From an uncultured Clostridia bacterium (GTDB lineage Bacteria > Bacillota > Clostridia > Oscillospirales > Acutalibacteraceae): a DNA stretch of 31,797 bases. The notes beneath the pieces were generated by a model. It did not search any database. It was not told the origin of the DNA and saw nothing but the letters and a program-made list of their open reading frames with translations. This document shows, piece by piece, positions 22,724 to 30,390 of the stretch. A program made the translations under genes and the position numbers. Position 1 is the first letter of the stretch; each line of letters starts with the position of its first letter. Location of the stretch: assembly GCA_937902305.1 (NCBI GenBank), contig CALDHV010000261.1, positions 1 to 31,797 on the forward strand, read 5' to 3'.

Positions 22724-24379
22724 TTATTTGACAATGAAATATATGATGACCGCCAAGACCGCAACGGCGGCGGCAACCAACGACCGGATATATCCGATGT
22801 TCCAGTTAAGCTTGGCGTAGGAGCCGTTGATCCGGTATTTCAAGAGCTTTTCGATGATCGCCGTGCGCCGGGAGAAAAGATTGTTCTTGACAAAAACGGT
22901 TTCCCCAATCATCAGCGTGTCCTTGGCTTCCTCGGTATATGGCGGCCAGGTGTTGTTTTCCGTGGACGGGTCGCCGCATTTCGCAAAGTTGACCCACATC
23001 TGCTGGATCTCCCCCGCAAGGGAAGCGTTGACATTCCCGCCGGTGAAGATGGTTTCCTGCAAATTGTTGAAAACCGAGCTTAACTCGACGGCATGACACG
23101 CACCTTTTTTCTTGTTGTCGCTCGGGAACGTCCAGAAATAGTGGTAGGTCTTGCCGCCGCCCTTGGCGTGAAGGAGCAGTTGCTTTTGCGCCGGCACGCG
23201 GAAAATGATGTCGTTCTCGAACTCCGTCAGCCGGGAATAGGTCAGATGCCGGGCTTTTCGGCAATACTGCTTGGCAAGCCGCACATCCTCTTTTGTAAAA
23301 CGCAGGCATTGGTTTTCAAACAGCACCGGGATGGAAAACGCGTAGTTGAAAAGCCCGCCCATTTCGCCGATCCAGTAGCGGCATTCGTCCTTATTCGAGC
23401 CGCAGATCATATCGACCTCGGGATTTTTACTGTCGGCATACGCTTGGTAAAGATCAAACGGAATCAGCCTGCCGTCCCGCTGGGGAAAATTGTTCGCCTC
23501 GTTGATCGGCAGATTGGCTTCATAGATCTGCTCGGTGGACAGCGCAAGAAGCTCCTGCATCGTTTTGGCATGTGTTCTTTTGAGGAACTTTTGGGTGAAC
23601 GGCTGACATTCCTCCTTGCTGTAGGTCAGACTGATCGAGCCGCTTTGCGCGATCACGCGCCGGAAAAGCCCCCTCGCCTCGTCAATGACCGGCAGGAGCG
23701 AGACACTGCCGCCGCCCGCCGACTCACCGAAGACGGTGACGTTATCGGGGTCGCCGCCGAAAGCGGGGATGTTCTTTTTGATCCATTTCAGGGCTTCGAT
23801 CTGATCCAAAATGCCGAGATTACAGCTATCCTCATACCCCTCCGAGCCGGGAACGGACGAAAAATCCACAAATCCCATCACCCCGACGCGGTAGGCGATG
23901 GTGACCAGGATGACATCGGGGTGTGCCTTGACGAAATTGTGCCCGTCATATAGCGGGTCGGATGTGCCGCCGTAGCCGTACGCGCCCCCGTGGATGAATA
24001 CCATCACCGGGAGCTTTTCGCCTTTCTCCTTTGCCGCCCAGACGTTGAGATAAAGACAGTCCTCGCTTTGGTAATAGCAGGAGGCAAGCTCGGAATACCA
24101 CGGCGCCTGTATCGGCGATTTGCCGAAATAATACGCCTGTCGCACCTCATCCGACGGGCTGACCGGCGCGGGCGCTTTCCAGCGCAGGGCGCCGACCGGC
24201 GGTTGGGCAAACGGGACGCCCTTAAAGCCGATGACCCCGTCATCCTCCTTGCCGACAAAGCATCCGTTTTCGCACACCGCCGAAACGGAACGGTCGTATG
24301 TGCCGGTGATCGTTTTATTCTCGCCGTATAGCCTCTGCATCCGCAAATAGTCGTTTTTCGTAGGTTTTGTACTGGACAT
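22724..24379 (-). CDS. Type-B carboxylesterase with C-terminal membrane anchor
   Basis: The 551-residue alpha/beta hydrolase belongs to the carboxylesterase/acetylcholinesterase family. Seen are the oxyanion HGGAYGYGG (130-138), the nucleophile elbow GESAGGG with Ser220, Glu332 in NKDE, and His429 in CHAVEL, so the triad is complete. EDCLYLNVW (106-114) is the second family signature. No signal peptide is present, but residues 531-550 form a single hydrophobic helix at the C-terminus, suggesting a tail anchor with the enzyme on the cytoplasmic side. ATG at 24379 follows AAAGGA; the earlier ATG at 24415 overlaps the promoter start. It is the first gene of an operon with the NRPS-like gene and may release or cleave its product. 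Confidence 0.9.
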   Translation of the reverse strand: MSSTKPTKNDYLRMQRLYGENKTITGTYDRSVSAVCENGCFVGKEDDGVIGFKGVPFAQPPVGALRWKAPAPVSPSDEVRQAYYFGKSPIQAPWYSELASCYYQSEDCLYLNVWAAKEKGEKLPVMVFIHGGAYGYGGTSDPLYDGHNFVKAHPDVILVTIAYRVGVMGFVDFSSVPGSEGYEDSCNLGILDQIEALKWIKKNIPAFGGDPDNVTVFGESAGGGSVSLLPVIDEARGLFRRVIAQSGSISLTYSKEECQPFTQKFLKRTHAKTMQELLALSTEQIYEANLPINEANNFPQRDGRLIPFDLYQAYADSKNPEVDMICGSNKDECRYWIGEMGGLFNYAFSIPVLFENQCLRFTKEDVRLAKQYCRKARHLTYSRLTEFENDIIFRVPAQKQLLLHAKGGGKTYHYFWTFPSDNKKKGACHAVELSSVFNNLQETIFTGGNVNASLAGEIQQMWVNFAKCGDPSTENNTWPPYTEEAKDTLMIGETVFVKNNLFSRRTAIIEKLLKYRINGSYAKLNWNIGYIRSLVAAAVAVLAVIIYFIVK

Positions 24380-24418
24380 ATCACAGATCCTTTCAAAACC
24401 GAAATGAGTTTTCACAAC

Positions 24419-24447
24419 ATTATAACAATTATTGCCTTGCTTTTCAA
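24419..24447 (-). promoter_or_regulatory. Promoter of the esterase-NRPS operon
   Basis: On the minus strand TTGAAA (24442-24447) and a perfect TATAAT (24419-24424) are 17 bases apart. The expected start is near 24412, giving a short leader of about 30 bases before ATG 24379. Confidence 0.82.
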
Positions 24448-24595
24448 GTGCAAAGTTTGTGATAAGACGACGGTTAAGGAGGAACGAGGTGATACTCCTG
24501 TGTGTTGTTGTTCTTCGGAGTAGCCGACACCATCACTTTTCCCTCTAATCTTTTTAGAGAAAAGAGAAGAACGAAAAGAGGAAAGAGAAGCGTAC

Positions 24596-24639
24596 AAAAA
24601 GAAACGACGATCTTCTGTCGAAAATTGTCGTTTCTTTTT
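24596..24639 (-). terminator. Intrinsic terminator of the tRNA gene
   Basis: AAAAAGAAACGAC (24596-24608) and GTCGTTTCTTTTT (24627-24639) are perfect complements; on the minus strand the hairpin begins right after the encoded CCA and ends in a U-run. Purine-rich sequence at 24555-24590 lies beyond it. Confidence 0.85.
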
Positions 24640-24715
24640 GGCGTCCCCGGGCGGAGTCGAACCGCCGGCCTTTCGCTTAGGAGGCGAACGCTCTATCCTA
24701 CTGAGCTACGGAGAC
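24639..24715 (-). tRNA. tRNA-Arg(CCU), CCA encoded
   Basis: The minus strand folds into a complete cloverleaf: acceptor GTCTCCG/CGGGGAC with one G-U pair, D arm GCTC/GAGC, anticodon stem TTCGC/GCGAA around loop CTCCTAA, and T arm GGCGG/CCGCC with TTCGACT. The anticodon is CCU, reading AGG (Arg). The discriminator base is G and CCA is encoded in the DNA. It has its own promoter and terminator and no tRNA neighbours. Confidence 0.97.
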
Positions 24716-24738
24716 GGGTATTCCTTTTTCGTGCGATC

Positions 24739-24767
24739 AGTGTACCGCAACAAGCGGGCGTTGTCAA
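24739..24767 (-). promoter_or_regulatory. Promoter of tRNA-Arg, overlapping a stop codon
   Basis: On the minus strand TTGACA (24762-24767) and TACACT (24739-24744) are 17 bases apart. The -35 box contains the TGA stop of the metallophosphoesterase gene, a very compact arrangement. Confidence 0.8.
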
Positions 24768-25387
24768 GTCGGTTTTTTCGGGTCTTGCTCCGGGCGGTCG
24801 AGCAACAGGCTTTCCCCGGTCGCCGGACAAAACAGCGTCACGCCCCACATCGCGTTATAGTACCGCCGCCCGTCCTGCCGGAGTATGCTCCGCGGATACG
24901 GCTCGCCGGTAAATCCGTGCCCGTACAGAACCATCGGCGCGTCGGTGTCGATGAGGTGGATCTCGTGGCACACCGCAAAGGTCATTCCGGAGAAGGAAAG
25001 CACCGTATTGCGCGGCACGATCTCCATATCCGGCGCCAGCGCCGCCAGCGTATCCGGCAGGTCGTTATTGCCGGGGCAGATGACCAGCCGCGCCGCGCCG
25101 GAGCGCCGCATACAGCCAAGCATCAGCGGTACCGATGCCGTCCACGGGGCGCGATCCTCCTCGCGTCGCCCCGCCTTGTATTCATCCGCCAGATCTCCCG
25201 TGTGGACAAGCATCGCCGGACGCACCGTGCGGAAAAGCTCGTCATAATACGGATAATATGCATATTCCGTATCCGTGACATGGAGCAAAACATCCTGCCG
25301 GCTACTGACCCACTCCCGCGCCGCGCGCAGATTTTGCGCCATCAGCTCCTGTTCTGCTTGCGGGTAAGGTGGCATTGCCCGTTCCAT
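24764..25387 (-). CDS. Calcineurin-like metallophosphoesterase
   Basis: The 207-residue protein has the fold signs of metal-dependent phosphoesterases: HTGDLAD at 62-68, PGNND at 105-109, His141, and GHGFTGE at 157-162. The first metal motif, usually DxH, reads DTE (39-41), and the last His motif, usually GHTH, reads GHGF, so metal binding may differ from the standard. The product is cytoplasmic; the substrate is unknown. ATG at 25387 lies nine bases after AAGGAG; an in-frame GTG at 25393 is only three bases away and less likely. The gene has its own promoter. Confidence 0.8.
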   Translation of the reverse strand: MERAMPPYPQAEQELMAQNLRAAREWVSSRQDVLLHVTDTEYAYYPYYDELFRTVRPAMLVHTGDLADEYKAGRREEDRAPWTASVPLMLGCMRRSGAARLVICPGNNDLPDTLAALAPDMEIVPRNTVLSFSGMTFAVCHEIHLIDTDAPMVLYGHGFTGEPYPRSILRQDGRRYYNAMWGVTLFCPATGESLLLDRPEQDPKKPT

Positions 25388-25411
25388 CGGCACTCATCTC
25401 CTTCGCCGTAT

Positions 25412-25440
25412 AGTATACCCCAAACGGGTTTTTTCGTCAA
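25412..25440 (-). promoter_or_regulatory. Promoter of the metallophosphoesterase gene
   Basis: On the minus strand TTGACG (25435-25440) and TATACT (25412-25417) are 17 bases apart, and AAGGAG follows just downstream. Confidence 0.78.
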
Positions 25441-25458
25441 GGGGGATCGCACACCGTC

Positions 25459-25641
25459 GCGGCAATCCGATGGCAGAAACTGCCGATTGGCACAATTGCC
25501 TCCGACGCGCTGAAACCACCCCCGTAGGGGAGGGGCTTGCCCCTCCCCTACGGCACAGCCCCGGCACACGCAGGAGCCTCCGGCTACGCTGAAACCGAAA
25601 CCCTTATCATCTAGCGTCTAGCGTCTAACATCTAGCGTCTA
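25459..25641 (+). repeat. Dispersed modular repeat, copy D
   Basis: It starts with a 34-base block (25459-25492) almost equal to the inverted copy C. Next is a 15-bp perfect hairpin with a 2-base centre (25522-25553), then the CTCCGGCTACGC..AACCGAAACCCTTATC block and five heptamers NNRTCTA (25607-25641). The region 25441-25702 contains no gene. Confidence 0.8.
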
Positions 25642-25702
25642 ATCTGTCATATTTCGCGGCGCGCGTCCATAAGATAATACCATAGAAAAGGGGGAATGGT
25701 CC

Positions 25703-25963
25703 ATGGCAGAAGGATTTTCACAGCAGGAGCTGATGCGCCTGATGCAATACGCCGCCGGGCGGCTCGGAACAACGCCTCAGGCTTTGCAAAAAACATTTGC
25801 GGAAAAGGGGCTTGACGGGATCACCCATGAGGCGGGGCAAGCCGCACCGCTTACCCCGGAAATGCAAGCGGCGATCGAGCGGCTGATCCGTGACCCGGAG
25901 CAGCTACGCGCACTCGCTGCCAACCCCGCGCTACGTGCCCTGCTTCGGTCGGAGGAGGAGTAA
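25703..25963 (+). CDS. Unrecognised small protein, first of three
   Basis: An 86-residue soluble protein that could not be assigned to a family. The C-terminal half is helical, with two Asp/Asn-Pro repeats (RDPEQLRALAANPALRALL at about 64-82) that recall STI1-like DP motifs. GGGGGAA lies before the ATG. It is the first of three closely packed genes, with only three bases before the next, and the unit probably starts from a promoter near the end of repeat copy D. Codon use looks like that of the neighbours, so it appears to be a resident gene. Confidence 0.65.
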   Translation: MAEGFSQQELMRLMQYAAGRLGTTPQALQKTFAEKGLDGITHEAGQAAPLTPEMQAAIERLIRDPEQLRALAANPALRALLRSEEE

Positions 25964-25966
25964 GCC

Positions 25967-26302
25967 GTGGACGATCTCAACGAAAAGCTGACCCGCCTGC
26001 TATCCTCGCCGGACGGAATGGCGAAGGTGCGCTCGGCAATGGCGGCATTGGGTACCGCGCCGCCGTCCGATGCCGCACCGCCACCCGCCTTGCCGGTGTC
26101 GCCGCCCGCCCTGCCGGTCGAAGGGCTGATGCCGCTGATCGGCAAGCTCGGGCAGGAAAGCGACGGCACACGGCTACTACGCGCCTTGCGCCCCTATCTG
26201 CACGGGGAGCGCGAAAAGCGACTGGATGAGGCGATACGGCTGTTGCGTCTGGTAGAGCTGATGCCGCTGTTGCAGGAATCCGGCTTGCTGAAGGGGGAAT
26301 AG
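25967..26302 (+). CDS. Unrecognised small protein, second of three
   Basis: The 111-residue protein begins with GTG after GGAGGAG, which lies inside the end of the previous gene. An N-terminal helix with SSPDGMAKVRSAMAAL is followed by a Pro/Ala-rich linker (about residues 31-51). A helical C-terminal part with RLLRALRPYLHGEREKRLDEA and LLRLVELMPLLQESGLL completes it. Similar linker-joined small proteins are frequent in Clostridia, but no function is known to me. The tight spacing on both sides suggests one operon and possibly one complex. Confidence 0.65.
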   Translation: MDDLNEKLTRLLSSPDGMAKVRSAMAALGTAPPSDAAPPPALPVSPPALPVEGLMPLIGKLGQESDGTRLLRALRPYLHGEREKRLDEAIRLLRLVELMPLLQESGLLKGE

Positions 26303-26304
26303 CG

Positions 26305-26577
26305 ATGAGCGACGATATGATGCAGATGCAACAAGCCGCCGCCCGGCGGGTCAAGCGAATGCAGGAGCAAAACCGCCGCATTTTTGAGGAGCATCAGGGG
26401 CGTACCGCCGACTCGCTGGCGGCGGCGCGTCCGCCCGCGCCGGTGCCGACCGATACGGAAACAAAAAACGATGCCGCCGACCCGGAGCGGCTGTTTCTGC
26501 TCGGATTGGCGGCGATGCTGTTTCGCGGCGGGTGCAAGCCGGAGCTTGCCGCCGCGCTGTTATATTTAGCGATGTGA
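26305..26577 (+). CDS. Unrecognised small protein, third of three
   Basis: The 90-residue product has a charged Gln/Arg-rich N-terminal helix (about 5-35, coiled-coil-like), a Pro/Thr linker, and a hydrophobic C-terminal segment (RLFLLGLAAMLFRGG, then AAALLYLAM) that may be a membrane or packing helix. GGGGGAA precedes the ATG and only two bases separate it from the gene before. It ends three bases short of the convergent recG stop, so the two transcripts must overlap. Function unknown. Confidence 0.6.
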   Translation: MSDDMMQMQQAAARRVKRMQEQNRRIFEEHQGRTADSLAAARPPAPVPTDTETKNDAADPERLFLLGLAAMLFRGGCKPELAAALLYLAM

Positions 26578-26580
26578 CGG

Positions 26581-28614
26581 TCAGTTGAGCCCTTGCTCGC
26601 CGACCTTGTCGAATAATTGCCTGACCGCTTGCTCCAGCAGGCGGTTTTCCTCTTTTTCGAGGGCGGGATCGCCCGAAAGCAGATTGGCGGCGGCGCGTTG
26701 CGCATATTCCAGCAATCGGGTGTCGCTCATCAGATCCGCGATATGCAAGCGGGGCAACCCGTGCTGGCGGTCGCCGAAAAAGTCGCCCGGCCCGCGCATT
26801 TTGAGGTCTTCATCCGCGATGCGGAAGCCATCGGTGGTGGCGCACATCACCTGTAGGCGGCGGCGATTTTCCTCGCCGTGATTATCCGAAATGAGAATGC
26901 AGGTGGAGCGATATTGCCCTCGCCCGATTCGCCCGCGTAGCTGGTGAAGCTGTGCCAGACCGAAACGGTCGGCGTTTTCCACCACCAGAATGACCGCGTT
27001 CGGCACATCCACCCCAACCTCGATGACGGTGGTGGACACCAATAGCCGGATCTCGCCCGCGGCAAATGCCGCCATCGTCGCGTCCTTGTCGGCGGGGCGC
27101 ATTTTGCCGTGGAGCAGACCGAGCCGATAGTCGCGGAACGGCCCGTTTTGCAGTTGGTCAAAAACGGCGGTGGCGGAACGCAGGTCGGACAGCTCCTCTC
27201 CCTCCTCCACCAGTGGGCAAACGATATAGCCCTGCCGCCCCTCATCGAGAAAGCGGCGCACATACCCGTAGGCGCGTTCGCGCTTATCCGAGCCAACGGC
27301 ATACGTCTCGACCGGCTGTCTGCCGGGCGGAAGCTCATCCAGCACCGACACATCGAGATCGCCGTACAAAATCAGCGCCAGCGTGCGCGGAATGGGGGTC
27401 GCGGACATAATCAGCATATGCGGATTGGCGCCCTTGGCGGCAAGCAATGCTCGCTGTCGGACACCGAAGCGGTGCTGTTCGTCGGTGATGACCAGCCCCA
27501 GCCGGGCAAATTGCACCGTATCGGTCAACAGCGCGTGGGTGCCGACCAGCAGGTCGATCTCCCCGGCGGCAAGCTGTTCGAGCAAGAGCCGCCGCCGCGC
27601 CGCCGGAACAGCGCCGGTCAGCAAAGCGACCCGCACCCGATCACCGAGCAGGGCGTGCAACGTCTCGGCGTGCTGGCTTGCCAAGATCTCGGTCGGCGCC
27701 ATCAGCGCCACCTGCCAGCCCTCCCGGATGACGGTGTAGGCGACCCCGGCGGCAACCGCCGTTTTGCCACTGCCGACATCCCCCTGCACCAGCCGGGACA
27801 TCGGCTCATTCTTTTGCAGATCGCAAATACACTCCTCCAGCGCACGGCGCTGGGCGCCGGTCAGGGTGAACGGCAAAAGCGCGGCATATTCCTCGCTGTA
27901 GGAGCGGGCGACGGTCACGCCGGTGGATGCGCGTTGCCGTCCCTTGATCCGAAGTAATCCCAACTGCAACACGAACAATTCTTCAAAGATCAGCCGCCGC
28001 CGTGCCTCCTCCAGCGCGCGCTCATTCGGCGGAAAGTGAATATTGCGCACAGCGGTTTGCGCATCACACAACTGCAACGATGCGCACAGGTCATCGGGCA
28101 ATATTTCCGGTATCGGGCACACCGCCAACGCCTGCCGCACATTGGTTTCGATCATCCGCGCGGACAAGCCCTCGGTCTGTCGGTAAAGCGGACGGATGCG
28201 CTGTCCGGTCGCGGCGGGGGCGATCTGCGGTGAGGTCATCTCAAACCGCCGTCCCTCACCGACGACGATGCCGTACAGCAGAATGTCCTCCCCATAATGC
28301 ACCGCTTTGGCGGCATAGGGGTTGTTGAACAGCGTCACCTGCACCCGATCCTGCCCGTCAGAAACTTTAAAACGGAACAGCGTCATCCCCTTACGCACCC
28401 GGTATTCGGTCGGCGCTTGAATAACATAGCCACGGATACAGCACGCCTCGCCCGGCATCGCCTGGCACAGCGCGATCGGGGATGCCCAGTTTTCGTAGGT
28501 GCGCGGATAGTAGCGGCAAAGATCGCCGACCGTGTGGATGCCGAGCCGCGCATACTGCTCGGCGCGGCGCTCGCCGACGCCTTTGAGCTCGCGGACGGAT
28601 GTCTCGCTATTCAC
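26581..28614 (-). CDS. recG: ATP-dependent DNA helicase RecG
   Basis: RecG rescues stalled replication forks by branch migration. The 677 residues include the N-terminal wedge/OB region (from LKGVGERRAEQYARLGI), helicase domain 1 with Walker A GDVGSGKT at about residues 278-285 and TDEQHRFG near 376, and helicase domain 2 with VGVDVPNAVILVV, DRFGLAQLHQLRGRIGRG and MRGPGDFFGDRQHGLP. GTG at 28614 is the start, with AAAGGAGG seven bases upstream. It lies 33 bases after the ABC transporter gene on the same strand and is probably co-transcribed. Confidence 0.97.
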   Translation of the reverse strand: MNSETSVRELKGVGERRAEQYARLGIHTVGDLCRYYPRTYENWASPIALCQAMPGEACCIRGYVIQAPTEYRVRKGMTLFRFKVSDGQDRVQVTLFNNPYAAKAVHYGEDILLYGIVVGEGRRFEMTSPQIAPAATGQRIRPLYRQTEGLSARMIETNVRQALAVCPIPEILPDDLCASLQLCDAQTAVRNIHFPPNERALEEARRRLIFEELFVLQLGLLRIKGRQRASTGVTVARSYSEEYAALLPFTLTGAQRRALEECICDLQKNEPMSRLVQGDVGSGKTAVAAGVAYTVIREGWQVALMAPTEILASQHAETLHALLGDRVRVALLTGAVPAARRRLLLEQLAAGEIDLLVGTHALLTDTVQFARLGLVITDEQHRFGVRQRALLAAKGANPHMLIMSATPIPRTLALILYGDLDVSVLDELPPGRQPVETYAVGSDKRERAYGYVRRFLDEGRQGYIVCPLVEEGEELSDLRSATAVFDQLQNGPFRDYRLGLLHGKMRPADKDATMAAFAAGEIRLLVSTTVIEVGVDVPNAVILVVENADRFGLAQLHQLRGRIGRGQYRSTCILISDNHGEENRRRLQVMCATTDGFRIADEDLKMRGPGDFFGDRQHGLPRLHIADLMSDTRLLEYAQRAAANLLSGDPALEKEENRLLEQAVRQLFDKVGEQGLN

Positions 28615-28647
28615 GGCACAGCCTCCTTTTTTACAGATCGTCGGGGA

Positions 28648-30366
28648 TCATTGCACCGCCTGCGTCGCGTTGTACAGCTCGGCGTAGAAGCCGCCCTTTT
28701 CCAACAGCTCGCGGTGGGTGCCGAGCTCGCGGATGCCGGTTTTGTCCACATAGGCGATGCAGTCCGCGTTGCGGATGGTGGACAGACGGTGCGCCACCAC
28801 CAGCGTGGTGCGCCCGCGGGACAGCTTTTCGAGCGCCGCCTGAATATGCGCCTCGGTCACGGTATCCAGCGCGGAGGTCGCCTCATCCAGAAGCAGGATG
28901 GGCGGGTTTTTGAGAAATATGCGGGCGATGCTGACACGCTGTTTCTGCCCGCCGGACAGCATCACGCCCCGCTCGCCGACATAGGTTTGATACCCCTGCG
29001 GCATTTCGAGGATGGTGTCGTGAATCTCCGCCTTTTTCGCCGCCTCGACGACCTCCTCATCGGTCGCATCGGGGCGCCCGTAGCGGATATTTTCCATCAC
29101 CGTGTCGGCGAAGATCATCACATCCTGCTGAACGATGCCGACCTTCTCCCGCAGAGAGCGCACCGTCACATCGCGGATGTCCTGCCCGTCGATGCGTATG
29201 GCGCCGTCGTCGATCTCGTAGAAACGCGGGATCAGGTGGCACAGCGTCGTTTTGCCGCCGCCGGACGGCCCGACCAGCGCGACGGTCTGACCGGCGGGGA
29301 TGTCGAGGGTCAGCCCGTGAAATACCGGCTTATTCTCGTTATATCGGAAAACGATATTCTGCAATTCGACACGTCCGCCGTCGCAGACAAGCGGCTTGGC
29401 GTCCGGCGCATCGTGGATCTCCGGCTCGATCGCCATCAGCTCCTGGAACCGCACAAAGCCCGCCATACCGGTGGTATACTGCTCGACAAAGTTCGCCAGC
29501 TTGCGGATCGGCGCAAGGAAAGAGGATATGTACATCGTAAAGACCATCAGGTCGATGTAATCCAGCTTTTTGCCGATGATGAGCAGCCCGCCGGCGGTGA
29601 TGACCGCGACATTGATGAGATTGGTGATGACATCGGTGCCGGCACCGAAAATACCCATCTGACGGTAAAAGCCGGTGCGGGCGGTCTTATACATCTTGAC
29701 GCCGTTTTCAAACCGCGCCCTTTCGTAGCTTTCGTTGGTAAATGCCTTGGCGGTGCGGATGCCGGTGATCGCCGCCTCAATATCGCTGTTGATAATGCCG
29801 ATCTTCTCCTTGACGGCACGGCTTGCCGCCGCCATATGTGTGCGGCGGAAAACAGTAAAGCCGATCAGCACCGGTACCAGCAAGGTAATAACCAGTGCCA
29901 GCTCCCACCGCAGGGTGAACATAATGATGAGCGAGCCGACCAGTGTGATGATGGAGATGAACAGATCCTCGGGGCCGTGGTGCGCCAGCTCGACGACCTC
30001 GAACAGGTCGCTGATGACGCGAGACATCAGCTTGCCGGTGCGGTGCTGGTCGAAAAAGCGGAAGGACAGCGTTTGCAGATGGGTGAACAGATCGCGCCGC
30101 ATATCGCTTTCCATATACACACCGAGCATATGTCCCCAGTAGGTGACGATGAACTGAAACACGCCCTTAACGACATAGGCGACGACCAAAATCAGCATCC
30201 ACATCCAGAACGCGCGGTAGGCATTCAGCGGGAGCAAGGTCTCCAGCGCATACTTGGAGATCAGCGGATAGGCAAGATCGACCCCCGAAATCAACAGGGC
30301 GCACGCCATATCCAGCGAAAACAGCCCGAGATACGGCTTATAATATCTGATAAACCTTTTGATCAT
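28648..30366 (-). CDS. ABC transporter, fused permease and ATPase (half-transporter)
   Basis: The 572-residue protein joins a six-helix exporter membrane domain (about 15-300) to an ATPase domain. Motifs are Walker A GPSGGGKTT (366-374), the Q-loop QQD (413-415), signature LSGGQKQR (470-477), Walker B ILLLDEAT (490-497) and the H-loop AHRLS near 525. It is of the MsbA/LmrA/BmrA exporter class, working as a dimer to export drugs, lipids or peptides; the substrate is unknown. No second half-transporter is present, so a homodimer is likely. It could also serve the toxin remnants upstream only by chance; there is no leader peptide or peptidase domain. AAGGAG lies about ten bases before the ATG. 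Confidence 0.93.
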   Translation of the reverse strand: MIKRFIRYYKPYLGLFSLDMACALLISGVDLAYPLISKYALETLLPLNAYRAFWMWMLILVVAYVVKGVFQFIVTYWGHMLGVYMESDMRRDLFTHLQTLSFRFFDQHRTGKLMSRVISDLFEVVELAHHGPEDLFISIITLVGSLIIMFTLRWELALVITLLVPVLIGFTVFRRTHMAAASRAVKEKIGIINSDIEAAITGIRTAKAFTNESYERARFENGVKMYKTARTGFYRQMGIFGAGTDVITNLINVAVITAGGLLIIGKKLDYIDLMVFTMYISSFLAPIRKLANFVEQYTTGMAGFVRFQELMAIEPEIHDAPDAKPLVCDGGRVELQNIVFRYNENKPVFHGLTLDIPAGQTVALVGPSGGGKTTLCHLIPRFYEIDDGAIRIDGQDIRDVTVRSLREKVGIVQQDVMIFADTVMENIRYGRPDATDEEVVEAAKKAEIHDTILEMPQGYQTYVGERGVMLSGGQKQRVSIARIFLKNPPILLLDEATSALDTVTEAHIQAALEKLSRGRTTLVVAHRLSTIRNADCIAYVDKTGIRELGTHRELLEKGGFYAELYNATQAVQ

Positions 30367-30390
30367 TCCCCCACATCTCCTTTTACCTTA

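Noticed and set aside
19959..22820. Very long + strand open frame (953 codons) over the NRPS-like gene
   Set aside because: Antisense shadow; the minus-strand protein has all core A, PCP and C motifs and a ribosome binding site.
24639..24715. Integrated element at the tRNA-Arg 3' end
   Set aside because: No integrase and no repeated tRNA 3' fragment was seen in the window.
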